Positions 11,462-21,429 of a DNA stretch of 64,000 nucleotides are shown piece after piece. Position numbers and translations under genes: made by a program. The stretch's first letter is position 1; each line of letters begins with the position of its first letter. The notes under the pieces were generated by a model that was given only the letters and a program-made list of their open reading frames with translations, was not told where the DNA came from and did no database searches. This DNA is from Hyalella azteca (Eukaryota > Arthropoda > Malacostraca > Amphipoda > Hyalellidae): assembly GCF_000764305.2 (NCBI RefSeq), contig NW_025935151.1, forward strand, positions 310,001-374,000, read 5' to 3'.

Positions 11462-11950
11462 ATGTATGTACATTCTTGTATATTTAGCACTGACCTAACC
11501 TCTGCCTTGTACACTGGCAGAAATGAGTGCGACTTTCTTCAAATAGCGATGCACTATTTTCCTTGTGTGGGTAATCCTGACCAATTTGGTCGATCAGAAG
11601 GCGTATCAGTGCTACGTCCGTTCTCCGCTCGTGCTGTAGGTAAGAAAGTGTTTCAGTATTTGGACAATGCGAATTTTTTTTCTTCCGAGAGTACGTTTCC
11701 TTTTTCCGAGGAGAACGCGAGTGAGGCATGCGCTGCGCGAGAAGGGAGTACGGAACAAGAGCTCGGGGAGTGTCGCACAAGAGCCTCAAGAGCTGGAGCT
11801 TGGAACACGAAGAGTTCCGTGAGAGACTCACAGGAGCAATTGCGAAGTGAAGTCAATCCTAGCACATGTCAAGATGGTACAGAGGTTTTACTGAATCGCA
11901 GAAATTACTCAGACGATGCAGACAGTGAATATAGAAGGGGATATTTATAG
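11462..11950 (+). CDS. Candidate ORF or large exon, unknown protein (162 aa)
   Basis: The longest ATG-initiated frame in the window that does not run through N. It is locally GC-richer than its flanks. The N-terminal third has several Cys and aromatic residues; residues about 75-162 are polar and rich in E, S, R and T, as in a disordered region. There is no signal peptide, membrane helix or known domain. An acceptor-like TATATTTAG lies inside the start (11481-11489) and a donor-like TAG-GTAAGA at 11637-11645 would splice it internally. The minus strand over 11484-11639 is also open and reads more like a globular helix-rich exon (HERRTDVALIRLLIDQIG..), entered through ACTTTCTTACCTACAG. Only one strand can be right. 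At this length a chance frame is unlikely but not excluded. Confidence 0.3.
   Translation: MYVHSCIFSTDLTSALYTGRNECDFLQIAMHYFPCVGNPDQFGRSEGVSVLRPFSARAVGKKVFQYLDNANFFSSESTFPFSEENASEACAAREGSTEQELGECRTRASRAGAWNTKSSVRDSQEQLRSEVNPSTCQDGTEVLLNRRNYSDDADSEYRRGYL
11484..11639 (-). CDS. Alternative candidate exon opposite the 162-codon frame
   Basis: The minus strand has a strong acceptor-like site, a pyrimidine-rich run ending CTTACCTACAG, with the exon beginning at 11639 in phase 0. The frame reads HERRTDVALIRLLIDQIG, continues QDYPHKENSASLFEES, and ends at a stop at 11484-11486. The spacing of DVALIRLLID and the following Y, K, E and F residues is reminiscent of the first helix of MADF or Myb/SANT-like DNA-binding domains, but the diagnostic tryptophans are absent. 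A GTCAGT donor-like site is possible at about 11498. Confidence 0.18.
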   Translation of the reverse strand, partial: LQHERRTDVALIRLLIDQIGQDYPHKENSASLFEESRTHFCQCTRQRLGQC

Positions 11951-12447
11951 AATTTAATTGGTAAGTAATTACAAATACTGTGGAACATGATAGGAGCTAT
12001 TTTACCAGGTGTTAAGTCAACAAAAATATCAACGTATTCAACATCAACTCTAGTGATGTCGAACACGAGGATGTGCGACTTTGACAGTCTCACCGCACCA
12101 GAGATGCAGAGTGATAAAAAAAATTCTTGATAAAAAGATAAGTGTTGCAAAATCCCCAATTCAAACACCATTCGCAATAATTTGCACCTCTGCATTCATA
12201 ATATGCAATTTTGGTCTAATAGTTCGCTATGTGAATATAATTACTAATTATAATTACTATACAGCAGCATCATATAGCAACCGCGAGACAACAATTGCAA
12301 CTCTAGCAGCAACGTCTAACGGTCTAAGGTCGTTTCAGCAACAGTGACTCTCACTGCCCTAATTCGTCTTCCCTGAATGAATCGCTTTAGAAATAATTAG
12401 GCAAGAACAAATTTACGAGCCATTGTCTGCTTAAGGGAATCTTCTGG

Positions 12448-13060
12448 GACAGCGAGAGAGTAGGAGGCGGGCAGACGGTGAAGCACATGCAGGACAGCTA
12501 GAGAGTAGGAGGCGTTCAGGCGGTGAAGCGCAGGACAGCTATTGAGAGTAGCTTGGAGGTGGCAGGCGGTGAAGCACAGGACAGCTAGAGAGTAGGCGGC
12601 GGGCAGGCGGTGAAGCGCAGGACAGCTAGAGAGTAGGAAGTGGGCAGACGGTGCAGCACAGGACAGCTTAGAGAGTAGGAGGCAGGCAGACGGTGAAGTG
12701 CAGGACAGCTAGATAGTAGGAAGCAGGCAGGCAGGGAAGTCCAAGACAGCTATTGAGAGTAGCTAGGAGGTGGCAGGCGGTGAGGCACAGGACAGCTAGA
12801 GAGTAGGCGGCGGGCTGGCGGTGAAGCACTGGACAGCTGGAGAGTAAGAGGCAGGCGGGTGGTGATGCTTAGGACAGCTATAGTGTAGGAGGTGGAAAGT
12901 CCTGTACAGCGAGAGAGTAGGATGCGAGCAAACTTCTACTCTTTTCTAAGAGAGTACAAGGGGTTGATGAAGAAAAGTCCCAAAAAACTTCTTCGTGAGA
13001 GTAGGAAAATGACAAGCTGTGAAGTGTAGGACAGCGATAGAGTAGAAAGTTGGGAGTTGG
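12448..13060 (+). repeat. GC-rich 41-bp minisatellite with higher-order structure
   Basis: Copies of GACAG begin at 12448, 12493, 12533, 12580, 12621, 12662, 12703, 12745, 12791, 12832 and 12873, with degraded copies near 12905 and 13030. The unit is about 41 bp: GACAGCTAGAGAGTAGG, then a GGCGGGCAGGCGG-like block, then TGAAGCGCAG. Two variant units of 46-47 bp, carrying TATTGAGAGTAGCT, start at 12533 and 12745, 212 bp apart, and each is followed by the same TAGGCGGCGGGC variant. The array therefore has a five-unit higher-order period. The plus strand is strongly purine- and G-rich in an AT-rich background. Confidence 0.92.
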
Positions 13061-13064
13061 TTGT

Positions 13065-13860
13065 GTTAGAGAATGAAAGAGACTACGAGGCGGACGGTCT
13101 GTGAGGAATATGGGTCTGTCATGTTGGTTTATCGATTATAATTATTTCAGCGCTGGGGCCATACTTTCGAAAAAATTTAGGATCCAACATGGGATGATGA
13201 TAAGGAGGGTAAAGGATATTGTCAAACTGTATCAGCAATTTTGAAGCCCATGCTTTAGCATTACAGTTACTACTTGTTCCTCATGCGTATAACTGAGTGG
13301 AAATGTTAAACAATGTCTAAAATTCTTGACAGCTAATTGTCAGTCTCAATATTGAAGGCTTTCTCTTTCACATCGGATCAAAATTTTATCTTTAGTCGTT
13401 ATTTTTTAATCATCTTTGACCGAAACGCAATTTCTTGGTATTGTTATTTTTAAAGTGGTTATTACTGCGAAAATATCAATCAAATTCTTCATCAGGGATA
13501 AAAAAAATATTGCTTCACAGGAAGTTTCTGATGTCGAGCGTCATTCTCTGAGGCTCTTGAGATTTACACAGGTTACTCTAGTTCATATAATGAATTCATT
13601 GATTAAATGCGAAATTTGAAGGATTAACTTGTTTTTGAAATGATTAATTTATATGATTTAAAATGTTAGGAAAACAATTATTTTCAAGTAGGAGAGAATG
13701 AGAATTGTTATCTTAAATGAAAGTTTTTATTCACGTCAGCAACAATTCGCTCTACAAGATTGAACACTTTTCGATACATACTAAATCCCCAGCCTTCATG
13801 TTCACCGATCCCACCTTTCACGATCATTAGCTAAATCGATCACTTTTTTCTTCACCGTAA
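13065..13860. other. AT-rich stretch, nothing recognised
   Basis: The decaying edge of the minisatellite passes into ordinary AT-rich sequence. No supported gene. Confidence 0.5.
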
Positions 13861-13862
13861 AT

Positions 13863-13982
13863 TCAATTTGTCCCTTCGACTAATTTTGTCATTCCTTGCC
13901 AAAGAACCTTAGTTCTTATCGACACGGGACGAGTTCGAAAGTCTCTCAAGTCCCACCACTGCAAGAAACTCCTGTCGTCCGT
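13863..13982 (-). CDS. Candidate 3' exon, unknown protein (39 codons plus stop)
   Basis: The minus strand carries TACTAAT, which fits a branch point, about 25 nt before an acceptor ATTAATTCAG at 13983-13992. The following phase-0 frame begins TDDRSFLQWWDLRDFRTRP and stops with TGA at 13863-13865. The WWDLRDF core looks like folded protein, but I cannot match it to a family. There is no upstream exon in hand. Length alone is not significant. Confidence 0.2.
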   Translation of the reverse strand, partial: TDDRSFLQWWDLRDFRTRPVSIRTKVLWQGMTKLVEGTN

Positions 13983-14769
13983 CTGAATTAATTGCGAATC
14001 GGATTAGTAGGTCTTGGATTCCAGTGAAACTTTTGGACCCTCACAAAAAGTGCGATTATTGCTCAAAAAATGAAACACAACTTTTGTCAGTGCTCGTGAC
14101 ATCCACTTCGTTTTATTAAATAAATATCCTGCTGACTCGTAATACGAAAAAAATTTTACTGGACGAAGAGGACCAACTGCTTATGAGGCTTGCACACAAG
14201 AAATAAAAACTTCTAATTACTAAGTCTAATACTAATTCACCTGATGATAACAAACAACTTGAAGAACTTGACATCTTGGCTAATTAATAATGATCCACTC
14301 AATGACCATCAATTTCGTAAATTCAGTTTTAATCCATTTATAATTTCATGCAAAACCGCTAACTTGTAATCTCAAACGGATTTTCATATCCATATTCACG
14401 CTTCGTCCCTCTTCTCGTGGGCAAACCTTTTAGATATTCCCACCCATTAGTATTCTAATAATGTTTTGCAATTAAAAATCTTGTGCAATCTTAACTGTCC
14501 CTTCGGTAATTAAAACCCTATGAAATAAAGCTAAATCTCTATATTCAAATTTTTAAGAAATATTCATATAAATTAGCTCAGCGTCCTCAGTTACGCGCGG
14601 TTAACGCACATTAACAACATTTGTCTTTCACTCAACACGTAAAGGTACGCTCTGAGTAAATTTGCTAATCAAATACCCCAACAATAATTTTTCATTCATG
14701 AATATATCCACCAAGCACCTATAAAATAACAGCGCATAGCTGAATATTGACAAGCCGTCCCATATCTCT

Positions 14770-15005
14770 CGTAATCCACTCCCGCAGCCTCATAGCTCGC
14801 GGTGTTCGCGTGCCGCGAGCGAGTCTATTAGGCACGATATGGAGGCTCCAGTGACGTCTCGGTATCCCCCTTCCGTTTAAACTACAAAAACGGCGCCCTT
14901 ACGTCAGCACGGCAGCTCCGACACTCCATCTTTGTCCGCTATCGCGTGGCGTCCGGCCATCCGTCTTGTCGTGGAGGGAGACGCTGCATGATCTCGTGCG
15001 TGGAG
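14770..15005. repeat. GC- and CpG-rich islet, possible dispersed family
   Basis: A 230-bp CpG-rich block in AT-rich surroundings. Its left end shares the 15-mer GTAATCCACTCCCGC with 41120-41134, and both blocks carry GGCGCC and GAGACG-type words further along. The minus strand contains a donor-like GAC-GTAAGG near 14900 and an open frame leading into it. Whether this is an exon, a promoter-type CpG patch or an old repeat cannot be decided here. Confidence 0.3.
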
Positions 15006-15595
15006 CTGTCACTTTCCTGTGTCAACTTTGGGCAAAAAAGTCCAAACATATACTAATTGGTAGTGGAATTTTTTTCATTGTTCATTTCATGATATCCTAC
15101 TGATAGTCTGTTCTTTTGCAAGACGTCGAAAGAGTAGAAATGAAAAAATCGATCAGATAATTAATGATTAAATTTTATCTGATATTAAGTTCCCTAAATT
15201 ATTGCCTTCAACGAGTTTAACACAGCAATGGTATGAAGCCTTAGTAAGAATGATTGAAAATAAAACAGACATAAAATTAATCATGCTCTATCGTAAAATA
15301 TAACATCAAACTCCAAGTGTTTCACTTATTTCAATAAAGTTACAAAATAAGTGACAATAATTGAATGACAAAAATTGTCTTAAAATTTCAGATACAGGAA
15401 ACCAATATAATTCCAAGTGACTTTTAACATTCCTGAGAATAGGAGAGGAAATCACTTCTCGCTACTTCAGTTACTGGCATTGCTAACAGTGTTCTCTAGA
15501 TAATTGCATATATAACTTGTTTCGTGCATTTTGTTTACAAATTCACTAATGGATTTTCATGAAGAATTTAGTCTTCCAAAGGCAACGTTCGGATT

Positions 15596-15834
15596 TCACC
15601 CTTTCAGGGAAATATCACAGTCGTTTTGAAACAAAGCCAGCAGTAATGTAGCCTGGAGGTTAACAATACACCATTCGAAGATCACTCTCAGAACAATCAA
15701 AGTCAAGGCATTGGTGAAGTCTTTTGATCTTGAGAGGATCGAGTGAAGCTCGCGCTTCTGGTCCGGAGTGAAGTCCTGAGCAGCAAATTGCACGGCGAGC
15801 GCCTTGTATTGTCGAGGAGCTTCCGCAAGTTCCG
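15596..15834 (-). CDS. Candidate exon, helix-rich unknown protein
   Basis: The minus-strand frame is open from just after an AAG at 15835-15837 to TGA at 15596-15598 (78 codons). The first half (LAEAPRQYKALAVQFAAQDF, then TPDQKRELHSIL) has the alternating charged and hydrophobic pattern of amphipathic helices. The second half is more hydrophobic. There is no ATG, the first possible non-standard start is GTG at 15793, and the acceptor is pyrimidine-poor. The other two minus frames are open here too, which weakens the case. Family not recognised. Confidence 0.2.
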
Positions 15835-15899
15835 CTTAACTTCAATGCAGTTCAGGTCTTGATAGCCTAAGTTATATGAACCGACGCCTCCAGTTCTGG

Positions 15900-17560
15900 A
15901 TAGTAATGGTACGTTGACTCGGAATGCTGACGCTATTGAGTCATCAAATTCAAATAACAATCGTATATCAATGTCACTGTACATCCACATGATCATTTAT
16001 CTTAAACCTGTAAACCGTATTAACTGACTAAATCTGGATGTTTGGTTATGGACTAAGAAGCTATGAAATCAAACCTAAAGTAAAATTGTTAAAAATTCAA
16101 CTCATAAGTTACATTGCTAATGAAATGTAGAAATATATTACGTACTTATGGGAATAATTACTGCTATATTTTCAAATAAAAATCAAACCAATTTTTAATC
16201 TCTTTAAAAAATTGAGACTAGCGAACCAAGCAATCGTGATTATTCTCCTCAAACACTACCAACTGTTTGAAAATAATTTTCAGCCCTCTTCCGCAAAATT
16301 AGACTGAAGAAAGCATAAGATCAAAATGTACGAGAATTTCAAGTCCGATATGTCACTAGTAAAATTTCGTAGCCGTCGTTGACGCGTTAAGTCGAAACTG
16401 TCCGAAGTTGAAACGAGTACGTCAAGTAACATTTGTTACATCGAAATACATGAGACGAATACCTGAATACCTGTTACATGAGACGAATACCTGCATTCAG
16501 CGGACATGAATTCGCCAGCAATTCATTCGAACCCACCAGAAAATTTATTTGCCTATATAATTAGTTATCTTGGAAAAATATTCCGTGAAGCGATCGCGAC
16601 AATTATTGCACAAAAATTACACGCATTTCTTTCGTTCTTAATATATTCTGGTTGGTTAAAATGAAGTGAACTTCAGAATCAATATTACGCATAATATTTC
16701 ATAATGGTAATCTGAGAATAATTATCACATCAATTTCCTGCGAATGGAGGATGTTTGCCTAACTGTGATTCGCACACTAATTTTAATTTAGAGTGAAATT
16801 TTAATTGCCAAATTGGACATCAACATTTTTCTGAACTATAAATCAGCAATTAAAATAATCAGGGCATTTAGCTAATGAAGGCAGAGCGTTGAGAGTAAAG
16901 AAATTGCACTCGGTGTTTTTAAAAAGAAATTTTCATCAAATTCGTACGCTGTTAGCGGAGCATCAAGCGCTCCACGTAAAACTAATTAAATACTTTAAAT
17001 TAAATTCCAAATCGCTCTGCATACGCAATGAGCAGCCTTTACGATTGCTTTCTGCGCTTCAAAATAGAATGATTCTCTAAATTTGCGTAGTAATTTGGCT
17101 GGCCTCCCAGGCCGTGTTGCAATAACGAGTGAGTCTAAATTCATTAGTCCCAGCACCGCAGTTACGAATTCAATGATCGACTATTATTGTCGCTTGCAAA
17201 TGATATCGAGCGAGATCATTGCTCGTCAATTCATATTTATATAGTGGCGCTATTTGCTAATGAGTTCTAATTTCAACGAGAGGTATTTAACAAATGTTAT
17301 AAAGCCACTCGATCGCAACGAAGCCACCAATTCTTCGATAAAGTGGATTGCTTTGCTGCAATGGTAGCATAATATGGCATCAGGATTGTAAACGTATTGG
17401 TACCTATACTGGCAAAAGTGAATTGATAGTTAATTGAAGTAATAAAAACTGATTAGAGAAATTAGATGAAAATTTAAAATTTGCATCATATATAATTTTG
17501 TTCACTTGCATCTTGCAATGAAGTTAAGATAAACATCTTACACATGTTTCGTCATCTGTA
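15900..17560. other. AT-rich stretch with one short direct repeat
   Basis: No supported gene. A 19-bp word (TACATGAGACGAATACCTG) occurs at 16447-16465 and again at 16475-16493, a 28-bp local duplication. A TTG-initiated 63-codon frame at 16889-17080 (plus) is chance-level. Confidence 0.5.
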
Positions 17561-17570
17561 TTTAAAATTA

Positions 17571-17738
17571 TTATTTAATAACAGACTGGTTGATTGTACC
17601 ACTGTCCCCAAAAAATTCACGGAAATTTTCAACGTCAAAATACCCCCGAATTACTTGGACAGTTCTTGTAGGGGCAGGGAAAGCCATTCGCTCCTTAATT
17701 TGGTCGCGTAAACTTGAACTGCATTTACTGCCATGCAT
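17571..17738 (-). CDS. Candidate small ORF or exon, unknown (55 aa)
   Basis: An ATG-initiated minus-strand frame, MHGSKCSSSLRDQIKERMAF and onward, containing VQVIRGYFDVENFREFFGDS, ending in TAA. It is open a further eight codons upstream of the ATG. A TACTAAT sequence overlaps the start and a GTAATT donor-like site lies inside. The GYFDVENFREFFGDSG stretch looks protein-like, but no family is recognised; the length is chance-level. Confidence 0.18.
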   Translation of the reverse strand: MHGSKCSSSLRDQIKERMAFPAPTRTVQVIRGYFDVENFREFFGDSGTINQSVIK

Positions 17739-18646
17739 TAGTAGAAGTTCTGCCAGCAGTTAATGGTCACCATTAAGCGGGCACATGTAGTTCAGAGTAT
17801 GTGATCTGCTCGGTAATTGCACCACTGTTGCCAAATAAATTATATTAAAAATATACCATAATAATAATTTTAAATCAGTTGTAGAGATTATTGGATTTCT
17901 CTGTTAATGAACTAGCTAACATAACACAGGCAACATGGATCATTTCAATCCAGCAACAACAAAAGCAACGAAATAATTCCATCCATTTGAATGTTTTATG
18001 ACCATACCTCTGTCTGTATTACGCATAAAGTTATTAACTCTCTGTAGACATTTATCTATATTACATGGGCGAGCGTTTCTATGTAATGAAGTTCGTGGAT
18101 GCATCGGCGTCGGCGATATAGGGTACGGCTGATGAAAGGCGTTGTGAAATGTTTACCGCCATATTATGGTGGGGGACGTTATAGTTGCAGAAGGTTGATG
18201 GCCATCGCTGAACAATAAATCGCTGCACCGAGTGCAGATATAAGGCTGAGTGTCATCTTTCTATATCACATGATAGCTGAAATTAAAAAAAAAAACACCT
18301 ACAGTTGGAAGTTTATGTTGTACAGTTGCATCGCCGAAGAGGATCACCAAGAAAACCAGTGATAGTTCACCATGCAACAAGTGAAAATGCTGACAATAGT
18401 CGACAATCGTTCCTTTTTCTTTGGATCTCTAAAGCGGACCACAATTCCAGCACATTTTGCATCGTCTCGTTCAATTCCTTCTCGATATGACTTGATATCA
18501 GTTTGAGTATACCTGCTACGAAAACTGAGAATATTAGTTGATCCTGATAGAATTACATCTTTGAGCTAGTGATATGCTGTCTGAAAAAAATATTAGTTAA
18601 GAACAACCAATAAGCTGAGTTCTGGTACATACCTACCACCTGTCAG

Positions 18647-18819
18647 CACAGTATCACGGCAACGCAGTAAGTGGGGGAAACATGAAGGTTATCGCGAGCG
18701 ATGGAGTGAACCAGCGCCCATACTTTCAAATAAAGTTAAGAGATCGCAAGTTCATCAGCCAATCATTGACGGCCTTTCAAGTAAAATCCACTAATCATAG
18801 ACAAGAAAATGGAGCGTAG
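18647..18819 (+). CDS. Candidate exon, plus-strand reading
   Basis: A strong acceptor-like run (ACATACCTACCACCTGTCAG) ends at 18646. Skipping two bases, the frame reads QYHGNAVSGGNMKVIASDG, then VNQRPYFQIKL, and stops with TAG at 18817-18819. VIASDGVN followed by YFQI resembles the tDGvn..f.i strand pattern of cadherin- and CSPG-type extracellular repeats, but too little is present to assign it. A weak GTAAAA donor-like site is at 18781. It lies close to a minus-strand candidate at 18834-18968. Confidence 0.18.
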
Positions 18820-18833
18820 GAACTTACGTTCAC

Positions 18834-18968
18834 TTAACGAATTTTGAAAGCATGGCCCCAAGCTCCGGTGTCGTGCGGAGCGCCAGTGAAGAGCAACTCG
18901 CTGTGCTTCCCGAAGATTACAACGTTGAAGCCGAAGCAGTTGGCTACGGAGATCTTAGGAACATTGAC
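18834..18968 (-). CDS. FG-GAP-like exon fragment (integrin-alpha type)
   Basis: Minus-strand translation of 18968-18837 contains CFGFNVVI, then SELLFTGAPHDTGAWGHAF, ending KIR and TAA at 18834-18836. FG-x-x-V followed after 10-12 residues by LL-x-GAP and then a spaced G and aromatic is the core pattern of the FG-GAP repeat of integrin-alpha beta-propellers; lack of a DxDxxxD calcium loop would suit an N-terminal blade. Possible borders: TTTTTAAG at 18968-18975 preceded by a CTAAC branch-like word, and GTTAAG (18838-18833) or GTAAGT (18827-18822) as donor; using GTAAGT puts the TAA inside the exon. The plus strand here also has a 44-codon ATG frame. It could be a genuine exon, a decayed copy, or chance. 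No further blades were found. Confidence 0.3.
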   Translation of the reverse strand, partial: VNVPKISVANCFGFNVVIFGKHSELLFTGAPHDTGAWGHAFKIR

Positions 18969-19009
18969 TTAAAAATCGACTCGTAAAGATGACGTATCGT
19001 TAGAAAAAT

Positions 19010-19515
19010 TCCTCCTGCGCTTTCCTTACATAATTGACATAATTGGTTTGTGAACACGTAAAATGGGTAATTAAATGAATTAACACTGATGTAGAGTTCA
19101 GATACTCATTACGCCGAAAGAAAATGAATTTTTCTCCTGCTGCTTGGCTAAAAAAAAGAAAATTTAAGCACCAATTGCGTATTTGTATAATTTCTTCGTT
19201 AAGGTTAATGCAACATTTTATTTTCGTTATGTTGATATTTTATTGTACATTTTTGGAATTGCGTTTCAAGAAGTTATTCATATGAAATTTTTTAGGTGCG
19301 AAGTTTGAGAGGGTTTAAATTTAATGAGCCTACTGGAAAAAAAGAATTTTATTAATTTTATTAATTGTATTGAATGAGCATTTATCACTTATTATAATAT
19401 CGTTCATTCCAGTGAGCCGTCTAATTCATGAGTGCAGGAAGAAAGCATCCATAACATTTCTTGACTGTCAATAATAATTAAGCTATTTCAATAGCTGCCT
19501 TGTTCGAAGTATAGT
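19010..19515. other. AT-rich stretch, nothing recognised
   Basis: No supported gene or repeat apart from the microsatellite that follows. Confidence 0.5.
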
Positions 19516-19517
19516 TC

Positions 19518-19558
19518 TTATTACTATTATTATCTATTTATTATTATTATTATTATTA

Positions 19559-19598
<40 letters not shown>
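19518..19598. repeat. (ATT)n microsatellite
   Basis: About 27 triplets of ATT/TTA with a few interruptions (ACT, ATC). The longest uninterrupted part is in the right half. Confidence 0.95.
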
Positions 19599-19599
<1 letters not shown>

Positions 19600-21220
19600 C
19601 CAATAATTGTAGGAAAAAAACCTTCGCTTGGGCTTAATCTTGTTAATTTTGTGCTAGCTGCATTGGAAATTATTAAACCAGCGTGGAAAATATTTGTGGT
19701 GTCGACGTATCGTCAATTGGCCGTGAAATAAGCGGTAGCAGGCAAACAAGATGTCGCATGCAAACATCTTGATAAACCGTGTATTCAGGGCACGCAGAGC
19801 GTTCACTCCGCTTAATTGAAGTTAATTAATTAGACCCCCCGTTAATTTTCCCTTAAAATAAGGTTCTTCATATCGTTAGCTGAACTGTAGCATATTATTA
19901 ATATGAAATATTAATAGTGATTAATATGGTTACTTGTTTTTGCACATCTGACTGTGTGTGCTTGAATCAATTAAGCGGAGTTTTATTAGTTCTCAAAAGT
20001 AAACATTAGAATACTGAACGCGATGAATTGTGCTTGATTAATCAGTCGTGATTGATCTCGATATAAAATGTACAAAAAATAGTCTTACAATGTGAATACG
20101 TTTTCATAAAGCAAGAAAAATAAGTAAACAGTGCCTAAGTTTATATGATAAACTTTCGTCAACAAATATAAAGAGAATTGTCTGGTCCATTTACATTAAA
20201 ATAAACAATAAAATATTGATGCTAATTTGGGAAGTCGTGCGATTTTATCTGTTCTGAGTGTCAAGAGGGCAAATAAAAGGGTCAGAGTGAATTATTCATT
20301 AAATAAATAAGCTGTTTTCCAGGCAAACTACAGTCCCGATAGCGTGGCTCTACCTCAGACTCTTCGTTTTGAGGCTATAACAGTTGCCATGCTTACATGA
20401 ACACACTGGCAAGCTGTGGCAACGAAGTTAAGGCGTCGTTAGCTTCAAAAAATGCTTTCGAATGCTCATGCCAGACTTTGCCTATGTAGCTCGTCGTTTG
20501 CATTTATAACACATTTAAATGTAGATCTGATACTAATGTTATACTAAGGTTGGTAACGTACTAATTTACTTCGTGTTAGTTACGCAACACTTTTTCATCG
20601 CAATCTTCATGAAAGTAGCATTCAGTTTATCATCACATTTTTAGTCATACTACAAAGTTATTAAATCAATAATTACAAATCCATATGTAAACCCATATGT
20701 AAAGCCATATGTAAACTTTAAATGAAAAGTTTAATTTGTTGAAATTAATTATTAAAAATTGAAAAATAATTTGTAAGGTAATAATTCAATACACATGCCT
20801 ACCTATTCATACGCTCGTGAAGGCCTTGACCTGTAGAGAGCACTCAACGCGGCCTCAAATTTTGATGAAATATTTAACAACCATTTTAAACATTTTTCGC
20901 GAAAAGCCAGAAGGAATCCTGCGTTTTGCATGCAGCGAGGTTCAGAGGCTTACATTAACGCCACTTATCCGCAATTTCTTGAATCTTTTGCTATAAAAAC
21001 TTTGCACATTGCGCTTGAATTGAAATGCATGTAATATACCCTAACTGAGTTTATACCATCAAAATTCACACATTGCAAAAATTCATTTTGACAAATTCAT
21101 TCCTTGAAATTATTCTGTTGAAAATTTTAATTTCAATTTAAAAAAAAAACTACTGCAGAAGAAATCCAAACCTTGAATTTCCAATAACTGCATTAGAGCC
21201 GCGGAATTTCTCACACTAAA
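19600..21220. other. AT-rich stretch with a 3 x 12-bp repeat
   Basis: No supported gene. CCATATGTAAA begins at 20681, 20693 and 20705 (exact 12-bp period, one variable base between copies). A good acceptor-like site (GCTGTTTTCCAG, 20313-20324) is followed by only 24 open codons. Confidence 0.5.
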
Positions 21221-21229
21221 AAACGTCAT

Positions 21230-21407
21230 TTAAATTCCAAAACTGTCAAAATTTTCGGAACTTCTTGAAACAATGATGACAGACTTCCCCGAAAATCGTT
21301 CCATTTTACTGCAACTGTCGAGTTGTTGACAGGATGTCAATATTATTTCCATTTTGCGATGAAGAATCCAGTCGAAATTTCCTGCTGAAAATGACTTTCT
21401 GATGGAC
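21230..21407 (-). CDS. Candidate 3' exon, unknown protein (58 codons plus stop)
   Basis: The minus strand has a very good pyrimidine-rich acceptor (TTTTTCTATTTTAACTTCAG) ending at 21408. The exon would start at 21407 and read, after one base, SIRKSFSAGNFDWILHRKME and onward to TAA at 21230-21232. An ATG also exists 23 bases upstream in the same frame, so it could be a stand-alone 66-codon frame. Composition is S-, K- and I-rich without a known domain. Confidence 0.2.
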
Positions 21408-21429
21408 CTGAAGTTAAAATAGAAAAACA

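Noticed and set aside
16500..16560. B-box-like GGGTTCGAATGA on the minus strand (possible tRNA)
   Set aside because: No A box at the right distance and no acceptor or anticodon stems.
20313..20400. Strong acceptor-like GCTGTTTTCCAG followed by ANYSPDSVALPQTLRF
   Set aside because: The frame stops after 24 codons and no donor precedes the stop; noted only as a good isolated acceptor.
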